Source: UMGS973 sp045599945 (GTDB taxonomy: Bacteria; Bacillota; Clostridia; Peptostreptococcales; Anaerovoracaceae). Taken from it: 19,842 nucleotides of DNA. Positions 13,430 to 19,842 of this stretch are shown here, piece after piece; within the stretch, counting starts at the first letter, position 1; each line of letters starts with the position of its first letter. Under the pieces are notes generated by a model, which worked only from the letters and a program-made list of their open reading frames with translations, made no database searches and was not told the origin of the DNA. Location of the stretch: the NCBI GenBank assembly GCA_045599945.1, contig JAZRWY010000086.1, positions 1 to 19,842 of the forward strand, written 5' to 3'. Both the position numbers and the translations under genes were made by a program.

Positions 13430-15654
13430 AATCCAGCCTCCAGCATTCTGCTCAGCTTGCTTCTGAGACCGGAATATCTGCTGGTGATTCTGTTATTATC
13501 CACCATGGCGCACAGCTTGTTTTCGGAGCCTACAAGCACAACTGCCTCCCTGCCTCTTGTAACCGCCGTATACAGGAGATTCCTTGTGGCCAGCATCGGC
13601 GGAAACCAGGAAACAGGCATTACCATGACCGGAAACTCCGAACCCTGTGATTTGTGCACTGTAATTGCATAGGCAAGTTCCAGCTCCTCCATCTGTGAAA
13701 ATTCATAGGTAACATATTTATCTTCATCAAAAACAACTGTCATCTGATTATATTCTTTATCAATGCCGTCAACAAAACCGATATCTCCATTAAAGACGCC
13801 TTCTCCTTCTGTAAAGTCGGACAATCTTTTCCAGGAGAGCTGGTAATTGTTCCTGATCTGCATGACCTTATCTCCCTCACGGAACAGGCGGTCTCCGAAG
13901 TTCTTTTCTCCCTTCAGATGGTCCGCAGGATTGAGAACTTCCTGCAGTACTTTGTTCAGATTATATATGCCAAGCGTTCCTTTTCTCACCGGCGTAAGCA
14001 CCTGAATATCCTTCAGTGGGTCCAGCCAGTCATAATATGCCGGAAGCCGGACAGAAACAAGATTCTTGACCAGATCCAGCATTTCCTTTTCCGTCTGCTT
14101 GCGCATGAAGAAGAATTCTTTTCCCTTTTCGTTATATTCCGGATATTCTCCGCGATTGATCCTGTGGGCATTGACAACAATCAGAGATTCTGCTGCCTGG
14201 CGGAAGATTTCCGTCAGTCTGGTGGAATATACATATTCACTCTCAATGATGTCTCTGAGGACATTTCCTGCTCCCACAGACGGCAGCTGATCTGCATCAC
14301 CTACCATGATCAGCCTTGTCCCCGGAACCAGCGCCGAAACAAGGGCATTCATCAGAAGAATATCTATCATGGATGCTTCATCCACAATGACTACATTTGC
14401 ATCCACAGGATTTTCTGCATTCCTTCCAAACTGCATGGAATCATCGCTTTCCGAATAATAGTATTCCAGCAGCCTGTGGATGGTTGAGGCTTCATGTCCG
14501 GAAGTCTCTGTGATCCGTTTTGCGGCTCTTCCTGTCGGAGCGGCTATGGCAACGGTAAATCCGCTTGCCTCAAAGACACCGATGATGCTGTTAATGATTG
14601 TCGTCTTTCCTGTGCCCGGTCCTCCGGTGATTACCGAAACTCCATTTCCTACAGAAGAAGAAACGGCAAACCTCTGTTTTTCGGAAAGAGACATTCCTGC
14701 CTCTTTTTCTGTCATGGAAATCAGGGAGGAGACATCTGCATTTACCGGTCTCAGTTCTGCTCTTACAAGCCGGGAAATGCATTTTGTAACATTCATTTCC
14801 GCTCTGTAATATGGCATGAGATAGACCTGGTTTCTGTCATTCACATTTTCTATGGCGATTTCGCCCTCAAAGGCAAGACTGACCAGCCGGTCCCGCACCT
14901 CCTCCATGGAGACATCCAGCATCTGTCCGGTCTTTTCACAGAGTTCCTGCTGCGGACAGTAGGTATTCCCCTCCTGTGCATAATACTGCAATGCATATCT
15001 GATTCCGCCGGCAATCCTTGCCGGATCGTTTTCCGCGATTCCGATCTTTCTGGCAATCTCATCTGCTTTTTTAAAGCCGATGCCGAAAATATCATCTACC
15101 AGGCGATATGGATTCTCTTCCACCAGCCGAATGGTCTGGGATCCATACATCTTATACAGTTTCATGACCTGGATGGACGAAATGCCGAATTTCTGAAAAT
15201 AGATGCTGATATTGGCAAACTCCCTGTGGAGTGCATAGGACTGGAGAATCTGCGCAGCTTTTTTATCTCCGATTCCCGGCACCTCCTTCAGCCGGCCCGG
15301 TTCTTCTTCAAAAATATGAAACGTATCCTCTCCGAATTTTGAAACAATGGCCGCCGCAGTCTTTTTTCCGACACCTTTGATGATCCCGGACCCCAGAAGA
15401 TCCTCGATGGCTTTGGCGCCGGTTGGCATCAGCTGTTCATATTCGGAAAAGGAAAACTGTTCCCCGTAGGAAGGGTGCATCACAAATTTTCCCCTGAGGA
15501 CATAGTCTGCTCCCTTCAGAACCTCTGCCATGCTTCCCACTGCAGTAAACTGTTCTTCTTCCGTTTCAAAAACGGCTATGGTATAGCCGTTTTGACTGTT
15601 TCGAAAAATGAGATCTGTAATTGTGCCTTTCTTTTCAATGATTACTTTATCCAT
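13426..15654 (-). CDS. recD2: RecD2-type 5'-3' DNA helicase
   Basis: The 742-aa product is a superfamily 1B helicase of the RecD2/TraA type, which acts without RecB and RecC in DNA repair and replication-fork maintenance. The N-terminal OB-like region (1-75) is followed by helix-hairpin-helix segments (GIIKGVGKKTA about 90-100, EVPGIGDKKAA about 124-134, DIFGIGFKKADEI about 188-200). The motor follows: Walker A GGPGTGKT at 344-351, Walker B VDEAS at 424-428, motif III GDADQLPSVGAG at 452-463, and motif VI YAITVHKSQGSEFP near the C-terminus. Length is normal. The start overlaps the upstream nucleotidyltransferase gene by 13 bp, and the stop overlaps comF. Confidence 0.96.
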   Translation of the reverse strand: MDKVIIEKKGTITDLIFRNSQNGYTIAVFETEEEQFTAVGSMAEVLKGADYVLRGKFVMHPSYGEQFSFSEYEQLMPTGAKAIEDLLGSGIIKGVGKKTAAAIVSKFGEDTFHIFEEEPGRLKEVPGIGDKKAAQILQSYALHREFANISIYFQKFGISSIQVMKLYKMYGSQTIRLVEENPYRLVDDIFGIGFKKADEIARKIGIAENDPARIAGGIRYALQYYAQEGNTYCPQQELCEKTGQMLDVSMEEVRDRLVSLAFEGEIAIENVNDRNQVYLMPYYRAEMNVTKCISRLVRAELRPVNADVSSLISMTEKEAGMSLSEKQRFAVSSSVGNGVSVITGGPGTGKTTIINSIIGVFEASGFTVAIAAPTGRAAKRITETSGHEASTIHRLLEYYYSESDDSMQFGRNAENPVDANVVIVDEASMIDILLMNALVSALVPGTRLIMVGDADQLPSVGAGNVLRDIIESEYVYSTRLTEIFRQAAESLIVVNAHRINRGEYPEYNEKGKEFFFMRKQTEKEMLDLVKNLVSVRLPAYYDWLDPLKDIQVLTPVRKGTLGIYNLNKVLQEVLNPADHLKGEKNFGDRLFREGDKVMQIRNNYQLSWKRLSDFTEGEGVFNGDIGFVDGIDKEYNQMTVVFDEDKYVTYEFSQMEELELAYAITVHKSQGSEFPVMVMPVSWFPPMLATRNLLYTAVTRGREAVVLVGSENKLCAMVDNNRITSRYSGLRSKLSRMLEAGL

Positions 15655-16898
15655 TTCACATTTCTTGTCGCCGCCTTCAGTTTGCTTTTGCTGAACTTTC
15701 TGGCCTTTTCCATGACAAAGTCATGATTCACCTCACTCTGCCTGCTGTTAAAAACAGCATCCAGAAGCTGCCGCATCATCTGATCGATGGTTTGTTCTGT
15801 CGCATATCCGGCATCCAGGATTTCCTGCCTGGTTACCGGCATCTGCTCCTCAAATACAATTTCGCCATTGGCTTTTATTTCTGCCCACATGTGATTCCGG
15901 CTGACAATCTTGTCTTCTCTTCCATCCCATATGATTCTCTGTGCCTTGGACAGATTATGCAGATACATGTATCGTTCATAGCCGAAATCTGCGATGAATT
16001 TCTTCAGTTCCTGTTTCGTTTTGATGAAATAGATGACCGGCATCTTATAGATTGCATCCAGCAGATGCTGCTCCGTCTCCTCATCATAATGCATCATGCG
16101 GATTGCTTCATCGCATTTTCCTCCATCGTAGCAGATATAGAAGCAGCCCAGCCGTCTCTCCGGCACGTGCCTGATTTTATCGATTCCATCGCAGAGAATG
16201 CCAAAATCCTTCTGTTCTCTTTTTGATGGATGATTGGCAAGTTTATCCCCGATGACATATTCCAGCAGCCCTGCCCCATTGAGCATTCTGAGGCCTTTCC
16301 CTGCATGGTCGGAATCTATGATCATGATGAATTCATCACGGATGGCCTCTGCAGGAACATTACGGAGAAGGCTTCTGCATTTCACAATGGCTTCATAGTC
16401 CGATTTCGGAAGATCCAGACCCAGAAGGGAAGCGGTACGTACAGTCTCCAGAATACGGATGGGTGACTCTTCAAAGAATTTCCCCGCATCTCCGTAGATT
16501 CTGCAGAGCTTTTTCTGTATGTCATCTTTTCCATTTAAGGGATCCAGCACATTCCTGCGTTTATCCACTGCTACCGCATGGCAGGTATATCTCCTGGATT
16601 TCAGTTCTTCTTCTGCTGTAGACGCTCCCGCTCCATAGCGGGCAATGTCCAGAATGATGCCGTCATCCTCTTCATCCTCAAATTCGATTCTGTAGATCTG
16701 ATTCCTGCGGTCATAGACATGTCCGCCGTCCAGAATGTTTTCCATGTCTGAAACGGAAGCATTGGTAATCATGTCCCAGTCCAGAGGACTCTCACCCCGA
16801 AGGGATTCTGCAACACACGGGCCTGCCGCATAGACCTCAAATCCTGCCGCCTCAAGGTCCGTCATTACTTTTTCCAGTTCTTTTGGGATTTTAATCAA
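15642..16898 (-). CDS. Divergent CCA-adding/poly(A) polymerase-family nucleotidyltransferase
   Basis: The 418-aa protein belongs to the class II tRNA nucleotidyltransferase family, which repairs or adds tRNA 3'-CCA ends. The metal-binding pair D40/D42 is kept in SPLDWDMITNAS, and the overall head (1-135), neck (136-200) and body order can be followed. Signature residues differ: the usual GGxVRDxLLG reads GPCVAESLRG (26-35), RRDFTINA reads RRYTCHA (102-108), and DPLRILRAVR reads SPIRILETVR. No C-terminal HD phosphohydrolase motif is visible. The start is TTG at 16898, with AAGGAG 11 nt upstream and the yhaM stop just before. It could be a working CCA enzyme of a divergent clade or a paralogue with altered activity. 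Confidence 0.82.
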   Translation of the reverse strand: MIKIPKELEKVMTDLEAAGFEVYAAGPCVAESLRGESPLDWDMITNASVSDMENILDGGHVYDRRNQIYRIEFEDEEDDGIILDIARYGAGASTAEEELKSRRYTCHAVAVDKRRNVLDPLNGKDDIQKKLCRIYGDAGKFFEESPIRILETVRTASLLGLDLPKSDYEAIVKCRSLLRNVPAEAIRDEFIMIIDSDHAGKGLRMLNGAGLLEYVIGDKLANHPSKREQKDFGILCDGIDKIRHVPERRLGCFYICYDGGKCDEAIRMMHYDEETEQHLLDAIYKMPVIYFIKTKQELKKFIADFGYERYMYLHNLSKAQRIIWDGREDKIVSRNHMWAEIKANGEIVFEEQMPVTRQEILDAGYATEQTIDQMMRQLLDAVFNSRQSEVNHDFVMEKARKFSKSKLKAATRNVKWIK

Positions 16899-16900
16899 AA

Positions 16901-17872
16901 CTACTTCTCCTTTTCAAACGAAGGTCTGTATATTCTCCGGTTGTCCAGAATCCAGATTCTCTCGGAGAAGCCGCCCGGCTCTACGCCGGTCAATGCATCT
17001 TCCATGTCAAACATTCTGGCATCGATGATATCCAGATAATGAAGAATTTCCGCTTCCGGAAACATCGGCCGTTTCGGGCTTCCAAATTCCGGCTCATAAT
17101 GATGGGACAGAATCATATGCTGAAGCATCACAGTCTTTTCCCTGCTCATGCCGATTTCCTCTGCCATCACTTCAATCAGTTTCACGCCCTGGACAATATG
17201 CCCAAGCATCTGCCCTTCAAATGAATATCCCGGCGATACTCCGTTTTCATCTGACTCTATTTCATTCATTTTTTCTATGTCATGGACAATGACACCCGCC
17301 TTTACCCAGTCAGGCTTCAGATTCCTGTATACCGCGCATATGGAAATACCGTTCATGAGCATGCGCTTCATGTGGTAGAGAAGTCCGCCATATTCCGCAT
17401 GATGATTCTTCTGGGCTGCAGGATAATACATCAGGCGCTCCTTATTGTCCTTCAGCAGTTTCAGGCAGATGGCCCTTAAATCTTCATCGCCGATTCCATT
17501 GGCAATGTCATGGATATATTTCCACATATCCTCCGAATCTTCCGGTGCCGCCTTGATATAGTCGCTGGTTTCCAGATTGTCTTCCTTCTGCCCTTTTCGT
17601 ATTTTCAATATGCGAAGCTGCTTTGTTCCGTTCCATTCCGTTACGATTCCCTTTATTTTTATGAAATCGCCCGCTTCAATTCTCTTGATGTTTTCTGCCT
17701 CTTCGTCATTGATATCCCACTTTTTTCCGTTGATTTCCCCCGTACAGTCTGCTGCCATGACATCCAGATACTGTTTTTTGTTGGAACCAACCTTGAGTTC
17801 TATGGATTTCGCCATGAAAAAGGATATGAATTCCTGATCCTTTTCCAATTCTGCTACATATACATCTTTCAT
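16901..17872 (-). CDS. YhaM-family 3'-5' exoribonuclease (OB-fold plus HD domain)
   Basis: The 323-aa protein has an N-terminal OB-fold nucleic-acid-binding part (about 10-92, with GDFIKIKGIVTEWNGTKQLRI) and a C-terminal HD hydrolase domain. The HD ligands are present: H157/H158 in NHHAEYGGLLYH, H197/D198 in VIVHDIEK, H225 in LGHI, H257/H258 in MILSHHYEPEFGSPK, and D281/D284. YhaM trims 3' ends of RNA and possibly DNA in Firmicutes. The usual HDIGK is HDIEK here, a change at a non-ligand position. It is the first gene of the yhaM-to-hpf cluster, with a promoter at 17907-17936, and lies three bases upstream of the nucleotidyltransferase TTG. A role beside a tRNA 3'-end enzyme is suggestive of shared RNA 3'-end work. 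Confidence 0.92.
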   Translation of the reverse strand: MKDVYVAELEKDQEFISFFMAKSIELKVGSNKKQYLDVMAADCTGEINGKKWDINDEEAENIKRIEAGDFIKIKGIVTEWNGTKQLRILKIRKGQKEDNLETSDYIKAAPEDSEDMWKYIHDIANGIGDEDLRAICLKLLKDNKERLMYYPAAQKNHHAEYGGLLYHMKRMLMNGISICAVYRNLKPDWVKAGVIVHDIEKMNEIESDENGVSPGYSFEGQMLGHIVQGVKLIEVMAEEIGMSREKTVMLQHMILSHHYEPEFGSPKRPMFPEAEILHYLDIIDARMFDMEDALTGVEPGGFSERIWILDNRRIYRPSFEKEK

Positions 17873-17906
17873 AATCTAACATTCCTTTACTATCATTATT
17901 CGTTAT

Positions 17907-17936
17907 ATTATATACTATTTTCCACATCATCTGCAA
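17907..17936 (-). promoter_or_regulatory. Promoter of the yhaM cluster
   Basis: On the minus strand TTGCAG (17936-17931) and a perfect TATAAT (17912-17907) are separated by 18 bp. The start is predicted near 17900, giving a leader of about 28 nt with AAAGGA before the ATG. It diverges from the nadE promoter within a 131-bp intergenic region. Confidence 0.7.
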
Positions 17937-17964
17937 TATTTCCTTTTTCTTTTATCTTTGTTAG

Positions 17965-17973
17965 TGCTATACT
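17965..17973 (+). promoter_or_regulatory. nadE promoter (extended -10)
   Basis: TGCTATACT is an extended -10. The matching -35 position (17945-17950) is T-rich but poor. Transcription would begin near 17980, with AAAGGAGG (17990-17997) and then the ATG at 18004. Confidence 0.6.
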
Positions 17974-18003
17974 TAAGATATCTGTTACAAAGGAGGAATC
18001 ATC

Positions 18004-18750
18004 ATGGCATTTGATGCATGTAAAGTGAAAAAAGATATCGTGAAATGGATCCAGGACTGGTTCGGGGAGAACGGTCCCGGCTGCAATGCTGTTCTTGGCA
18101 TTTCCGGTGGAAAAGACAGTTCCGTTGTTGCAGCACTCTGCGTGGAAGCTCTCGGCAAAGACCGGGTCATCGGTGTACTCATGCCAAACGGCGAACAGTT
18201 CGATATCGATGTTTCAGAAGCACTCTGTGCACATCTTGGCATCCGGCACTATGTTGTCAACATCAAGGATGCTTTTAACGGGATGGTTAATGAACTGGAA
18301 AAAAGCATTCCGCAGCTGAGTCCTCAGACCATACAGAATCTTCCGCCAAGACTGAGAATGTCTGCAGTCTATGCAGTGGCACAGTCCAATAACGGCAGAG
18401 TTGCCAATACCTGCAATCTGTCGGAAGACTGGGTCGGCTATTCCACAAGATACGGAGACTCTGTCGGCGATTTCAGCCCGCTTTCCTTCTTGACCGTACA
18501 GGAAGTGAAAGCAGTCGGAAGAGAACTGGGTCTTCCTGAAATGTTTGTGGAAAAGGTTCCGATTGACGGACTCTGCGGCAAGACAGATGAAGATAATCTT
18601 GGTTTCACCTATGCGGTACTGGATCGATATATCAGAACCGGTGTCTGCGAGGATCCTGAAATCAAGGAGCTGATTGACAGAAAGCACAAAGCCAATCTGT
18701 TCAAGCTTTCTTTCATGCCATGCTTCCCGTATCATCCGGAGCAGGAATAA
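18004..18750 (+). CDS. nadE: Ammonia-dependent NAD(+) synthetase
   Basis: NadE makes NAD from deamido-NAD, ATP and ammonia, the last step of NAD synthesis. At 248 aa it is the short ammonia-dependent form, without the N-terminal glutaminase domain. The pyrophosphatase loop is LGISGGKDS (31-39; SGGIDS is more common). Family segments follow: ANTCNLSEDWVGYSTRYGD (about 134-151), FSPLSFLTVQEVKAVGRELG, PIDGLCGKTDEDNLGFTY and a C-terminal KLSFMPCFPYHPE. A strong AGGAGG precedes the ATG. It has its own promoter and terminator, so it is probably monocistronic. Confidence 0.96.
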   Translation: MAFDACKVKKDIVKWIQDWFGENGPGCNAVLGISGGKDSSVVAALCVEALGKDRVIGVLMPNGEQFDIDVSEALCAHLGIRHYVVNIKDAFNGMVNELEKSIPQLSPQTIQNLPPRLRMSAVYAVAQSNNGRVANTCNLSEDWVGYSTRYGDSVGDFSPLSFLTVQEVKAVGRELGLPEMFVEKVPIDGLCGKTDEDNLGFTYAVLDRYIRTGVCEDPEIKELIDRKHKANLFKLSFMPCFPYHPEQE

Positions 18751-18764
18751 AACAGTTACTCTGT

Positions 18765-18791
18765 GAGCAGCAGTCATGCTGCTCTTTTTTT
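18765..18791 (+). terminator. Intrinsic terminator after nadE
   Basis: A perfect 8-bp stem GAGCAGCA/TGCTGCTC with a GTCA loop is followed directly by seven T (18785-18791). It starts 14 bp after the nadE stop. The following 135 bases (18792-18926) are AT-rich, and I see nothing assignable in them. Confidence 0.93.
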
Positions 18792-18925
18792 ACCATAAAA
18801 TGTAATTTTGCTGTATCCCCATTATATCACAGACATTTTCTTTTACAATACGGAATTTACATTTATTTCCATTTATTGTGTTCTCAAGCATATTCGCGGA
18901 TTCCTGAAAAAAATATGCATTCCCT

Positions 18926-18943
18926 ATTGAATATTTATTAATG
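18926..18943 (+). promoter_or_regulatory. Candidate ARG box (ArgR operator)
   Basis: The 18 bases ATTGAATATTTATTAATG match 9 of 12 defined positions of the ARG-box consensus TNTGNATWWWWATNCANA. They overlap the -35 and spacer of the argG promoter, where ArgR binding would repress. The match is moderate in an AT-rich region and could be chance. Confidence 0.3.
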
Positions 18944-18955
18944 CTGATGTATAAT
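18927..18955 (+). promoter_or_regulatory. argG promoter
   Basis: TTGAAT (18927-18932) and a perfect TATAAT (18950-18955) have the ideal 17-bp spacer. The start is predicted near 18962, leaving a leader of about 53 nt. AAAGGAGA (18998-19005) precedes the argG ATG. Confidence 0.8.
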
Positions 18956-19014
18956 AATGAATTGTTAGAAGATGTTTAAAAAATGAAATTTACATATAAA
19001 GGAGAAAGAGAAAC

Positions 19015-19842
19015 ATGGCAAAAGAAAAAGTAGTACTCGCATATTCAGGCGGATTAGATACAACAGCAGTTATTCCATGGTTAAAGGAAGTCTACGATTT
19101 CGATGTAATCTGCTGCTGCGTTGACTGCGGTCAGGGAGAAGAACTGGACGGACTTCAGGAACGGGCAAAGATGGCAGGCGCTTCCAAACTCTACATTGAA
19201 GATGTTGTTGATGAATTTGCGGAAGACTTCATCATGCCTTGTGTACAGGCTGGTGCAGTTTATGAACATAAATATCTGATCGGAACTGCAATGGCACGTC
19301 CGGTCATCACAAAAGCTCTGGTAGACATCGCGCTGAAGGAAGGCGCTGTTGCCATCTGCCACGGCGCTACAGGCAAGGGAAATGACCAGATCCGTTTTGA
19401 ACTTGGAATCAAGGCACTGGCTCCGGAACTGAAGGTAATTGCTCCATGGAGAGACGATAAATGGCAGATGGATTCCCGTCAGGCTGAAATCGATTACTGC
19501 AAGGCACACGGCATTGATCTTCCGTTCTCCAATGCACAGAGCTACTCCAGAGACCGCAACTTATGGCACATCAGCCATGAAGGTCTTGAACTGGAAAATC
19601 CTGCTGTCGCACCGGACTACGACCACCTGCTGGTATTAAGCGTAAGCCCTGAAAACGCTCCTGATGAAGGCGAAGAAGTCACCATGACATTTGAAGCCGG
19701 CATTCCTAAGACAATCAACGGCGAAGCAATGAAGGTTTCGGATATCATCAAAAAACTCAATGAACTGGGCGGAAAGCACGGCATCGGCATCTGTGACATC
19801 GTCGAAAACCGTGTAGTAGGAATGAAGTCCCGCGGCGTATAT
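19015..19842 (+). CDS. argG: Argininosuccinate synthase (5' part, runs off window)
   Basis: ArgG condenses citrulline and aspartate with ATP in arginine synthesis. The first 276 codons are present, and the frame is open to the window edge, so the family's usual length of about 400 aa would end outside. The protein begins MAKEKVVLAYSGGLDTTAV, containing the ATP pyrophosphatase loop AYSGGLDTT (9-17). Further family motifs are EHKYLIGTAMARPVI, CHGATGKGNDQIRFE, IAPWRDD and YSRDRNLWHISHEG. The start is supported by AAAGGAGA about 10 nt upstream. argH, the usual partner, may follow outside the window. Confidence 0.97.
   Translation, partial: MAKEKVVLAYSGGLDTTAVIPWLKEVYDFDVICCCVDCGQGEELDGLQERAKMAGASKLYIEDVVDEFAEDFIMPCVQAGAVYEHKYLIGTAMARPVITKALVDIALKEGAVAICHGATGKGNDQIRFELGIKALAPELKVIAPWRDDKWQMDSRQAEIDYCKAHGIDLPFSNAQSYSRDRNLWHISHEGLELENPAVAPDYDHLLVLSVSPENAPDEGEEVTMTFEAGIPKTINGEAMKVSDIIKKLNELGGKHGIGICDIVENRVVGMKSRGVY

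Noticed and set aside
18792..19014. T-box or other riboswitch before argG
   Set aside because: There is no T-box bulge sequence (TGGNACC-like), no terminator/antiterminator pair, and the predicted leader is only about 53 nt.

Overview
The window reads as chromosomal DNA of a Bacillota (Firmicutes) bacterium, most likely of the Clostridia. The evidence is strong AGGAGG-type ribosome binding sites, the cdaA-ybbR pair, long-form hpf next to comFC and a raiA-type RNA, recD2, YhaM, and a type II-A CRISPR-Cas9 locus. Genus and species cannot be read from the sequence. Everything from 1 to about 17.9 kb is coded on the minus strand except the tracrRNA; the last 1.9 kb is coded on the plus strand.

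Region 1 (1-6352) is a complete type II-A CRISPR-Cas locus. In minus-strand order it is cas9 (1345 aa), cas1, cas2, csn2, a 73-bp leader and the leader-proximal end of a CRISPR array of 36-bp repeats and 30-bp spacers. The array runs off the left edge. The four cas genes overlap one another, so they are one translationally coupled operon. A tracrRNA of about 94 nt, with its own near-consensus promoter, is transcribed the other way just upstream of cas9. Its anti-repeat, bulge, nexus, hairpin and terminator closely follow the S. pyogenes plan. The parts needed for adaptation (Cas1, Cas2, Csn2, leader anchor), guide maturation (tracrRNA, repeats) and interference (Cas9 with intact RuvC and HNH residues) are all present. 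A strong hairpin terminator at 6323-6352 separates the locus from the next operon.

Region 2 (6372-11781) is a likely five-gene minus-strand operon: cdaA (c-di-AMP synthase), ybbR/cdaR (its membrane regulator), an adenosylhomocysteinase-family hydrolase with an unusual substrate motif, a fold-type I PLP aminotransferase, and a QueG-like iron-sulfur protein. It has a recognisable promoter before cdaA. It ties second-messenger synthesis to an apparent S-adenosylmethionine recycling and amino-acid module, where many Firmicutes have glmM.

Region 3 (11803-17936) is a second minus-strand cluster: yhaM-like OB/HD nuclease, a divergent CCA-type nucleotidyltransferase, recD2 helicase, comF, a structured noncoding RNA that fits the raiA motif, and hpf (ribosome hibernation factor). 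hpf has its own extended -10 promoter overlapped by a 31-bp near-perfect palindrome, and the cluster ends in a textbook terminator.

Region 4 (17965-19842, plus strand) holds nadE with its own promoter and terminator, then the first 276 codons of argG behind a good sigma-A promoter that overlaps an ARG-box-like sequence.

The most useful leads are the uncharacterised Cas9 and its compact interleaved tracrRNA/cas promoter region, the raiA-type RNA and palindrome beside hpf, the HxExK motif of the AhcY homologue that suggests S-inosylhomocysteine as substrate, and the nucleotidyltransferase with several altered signature residues.
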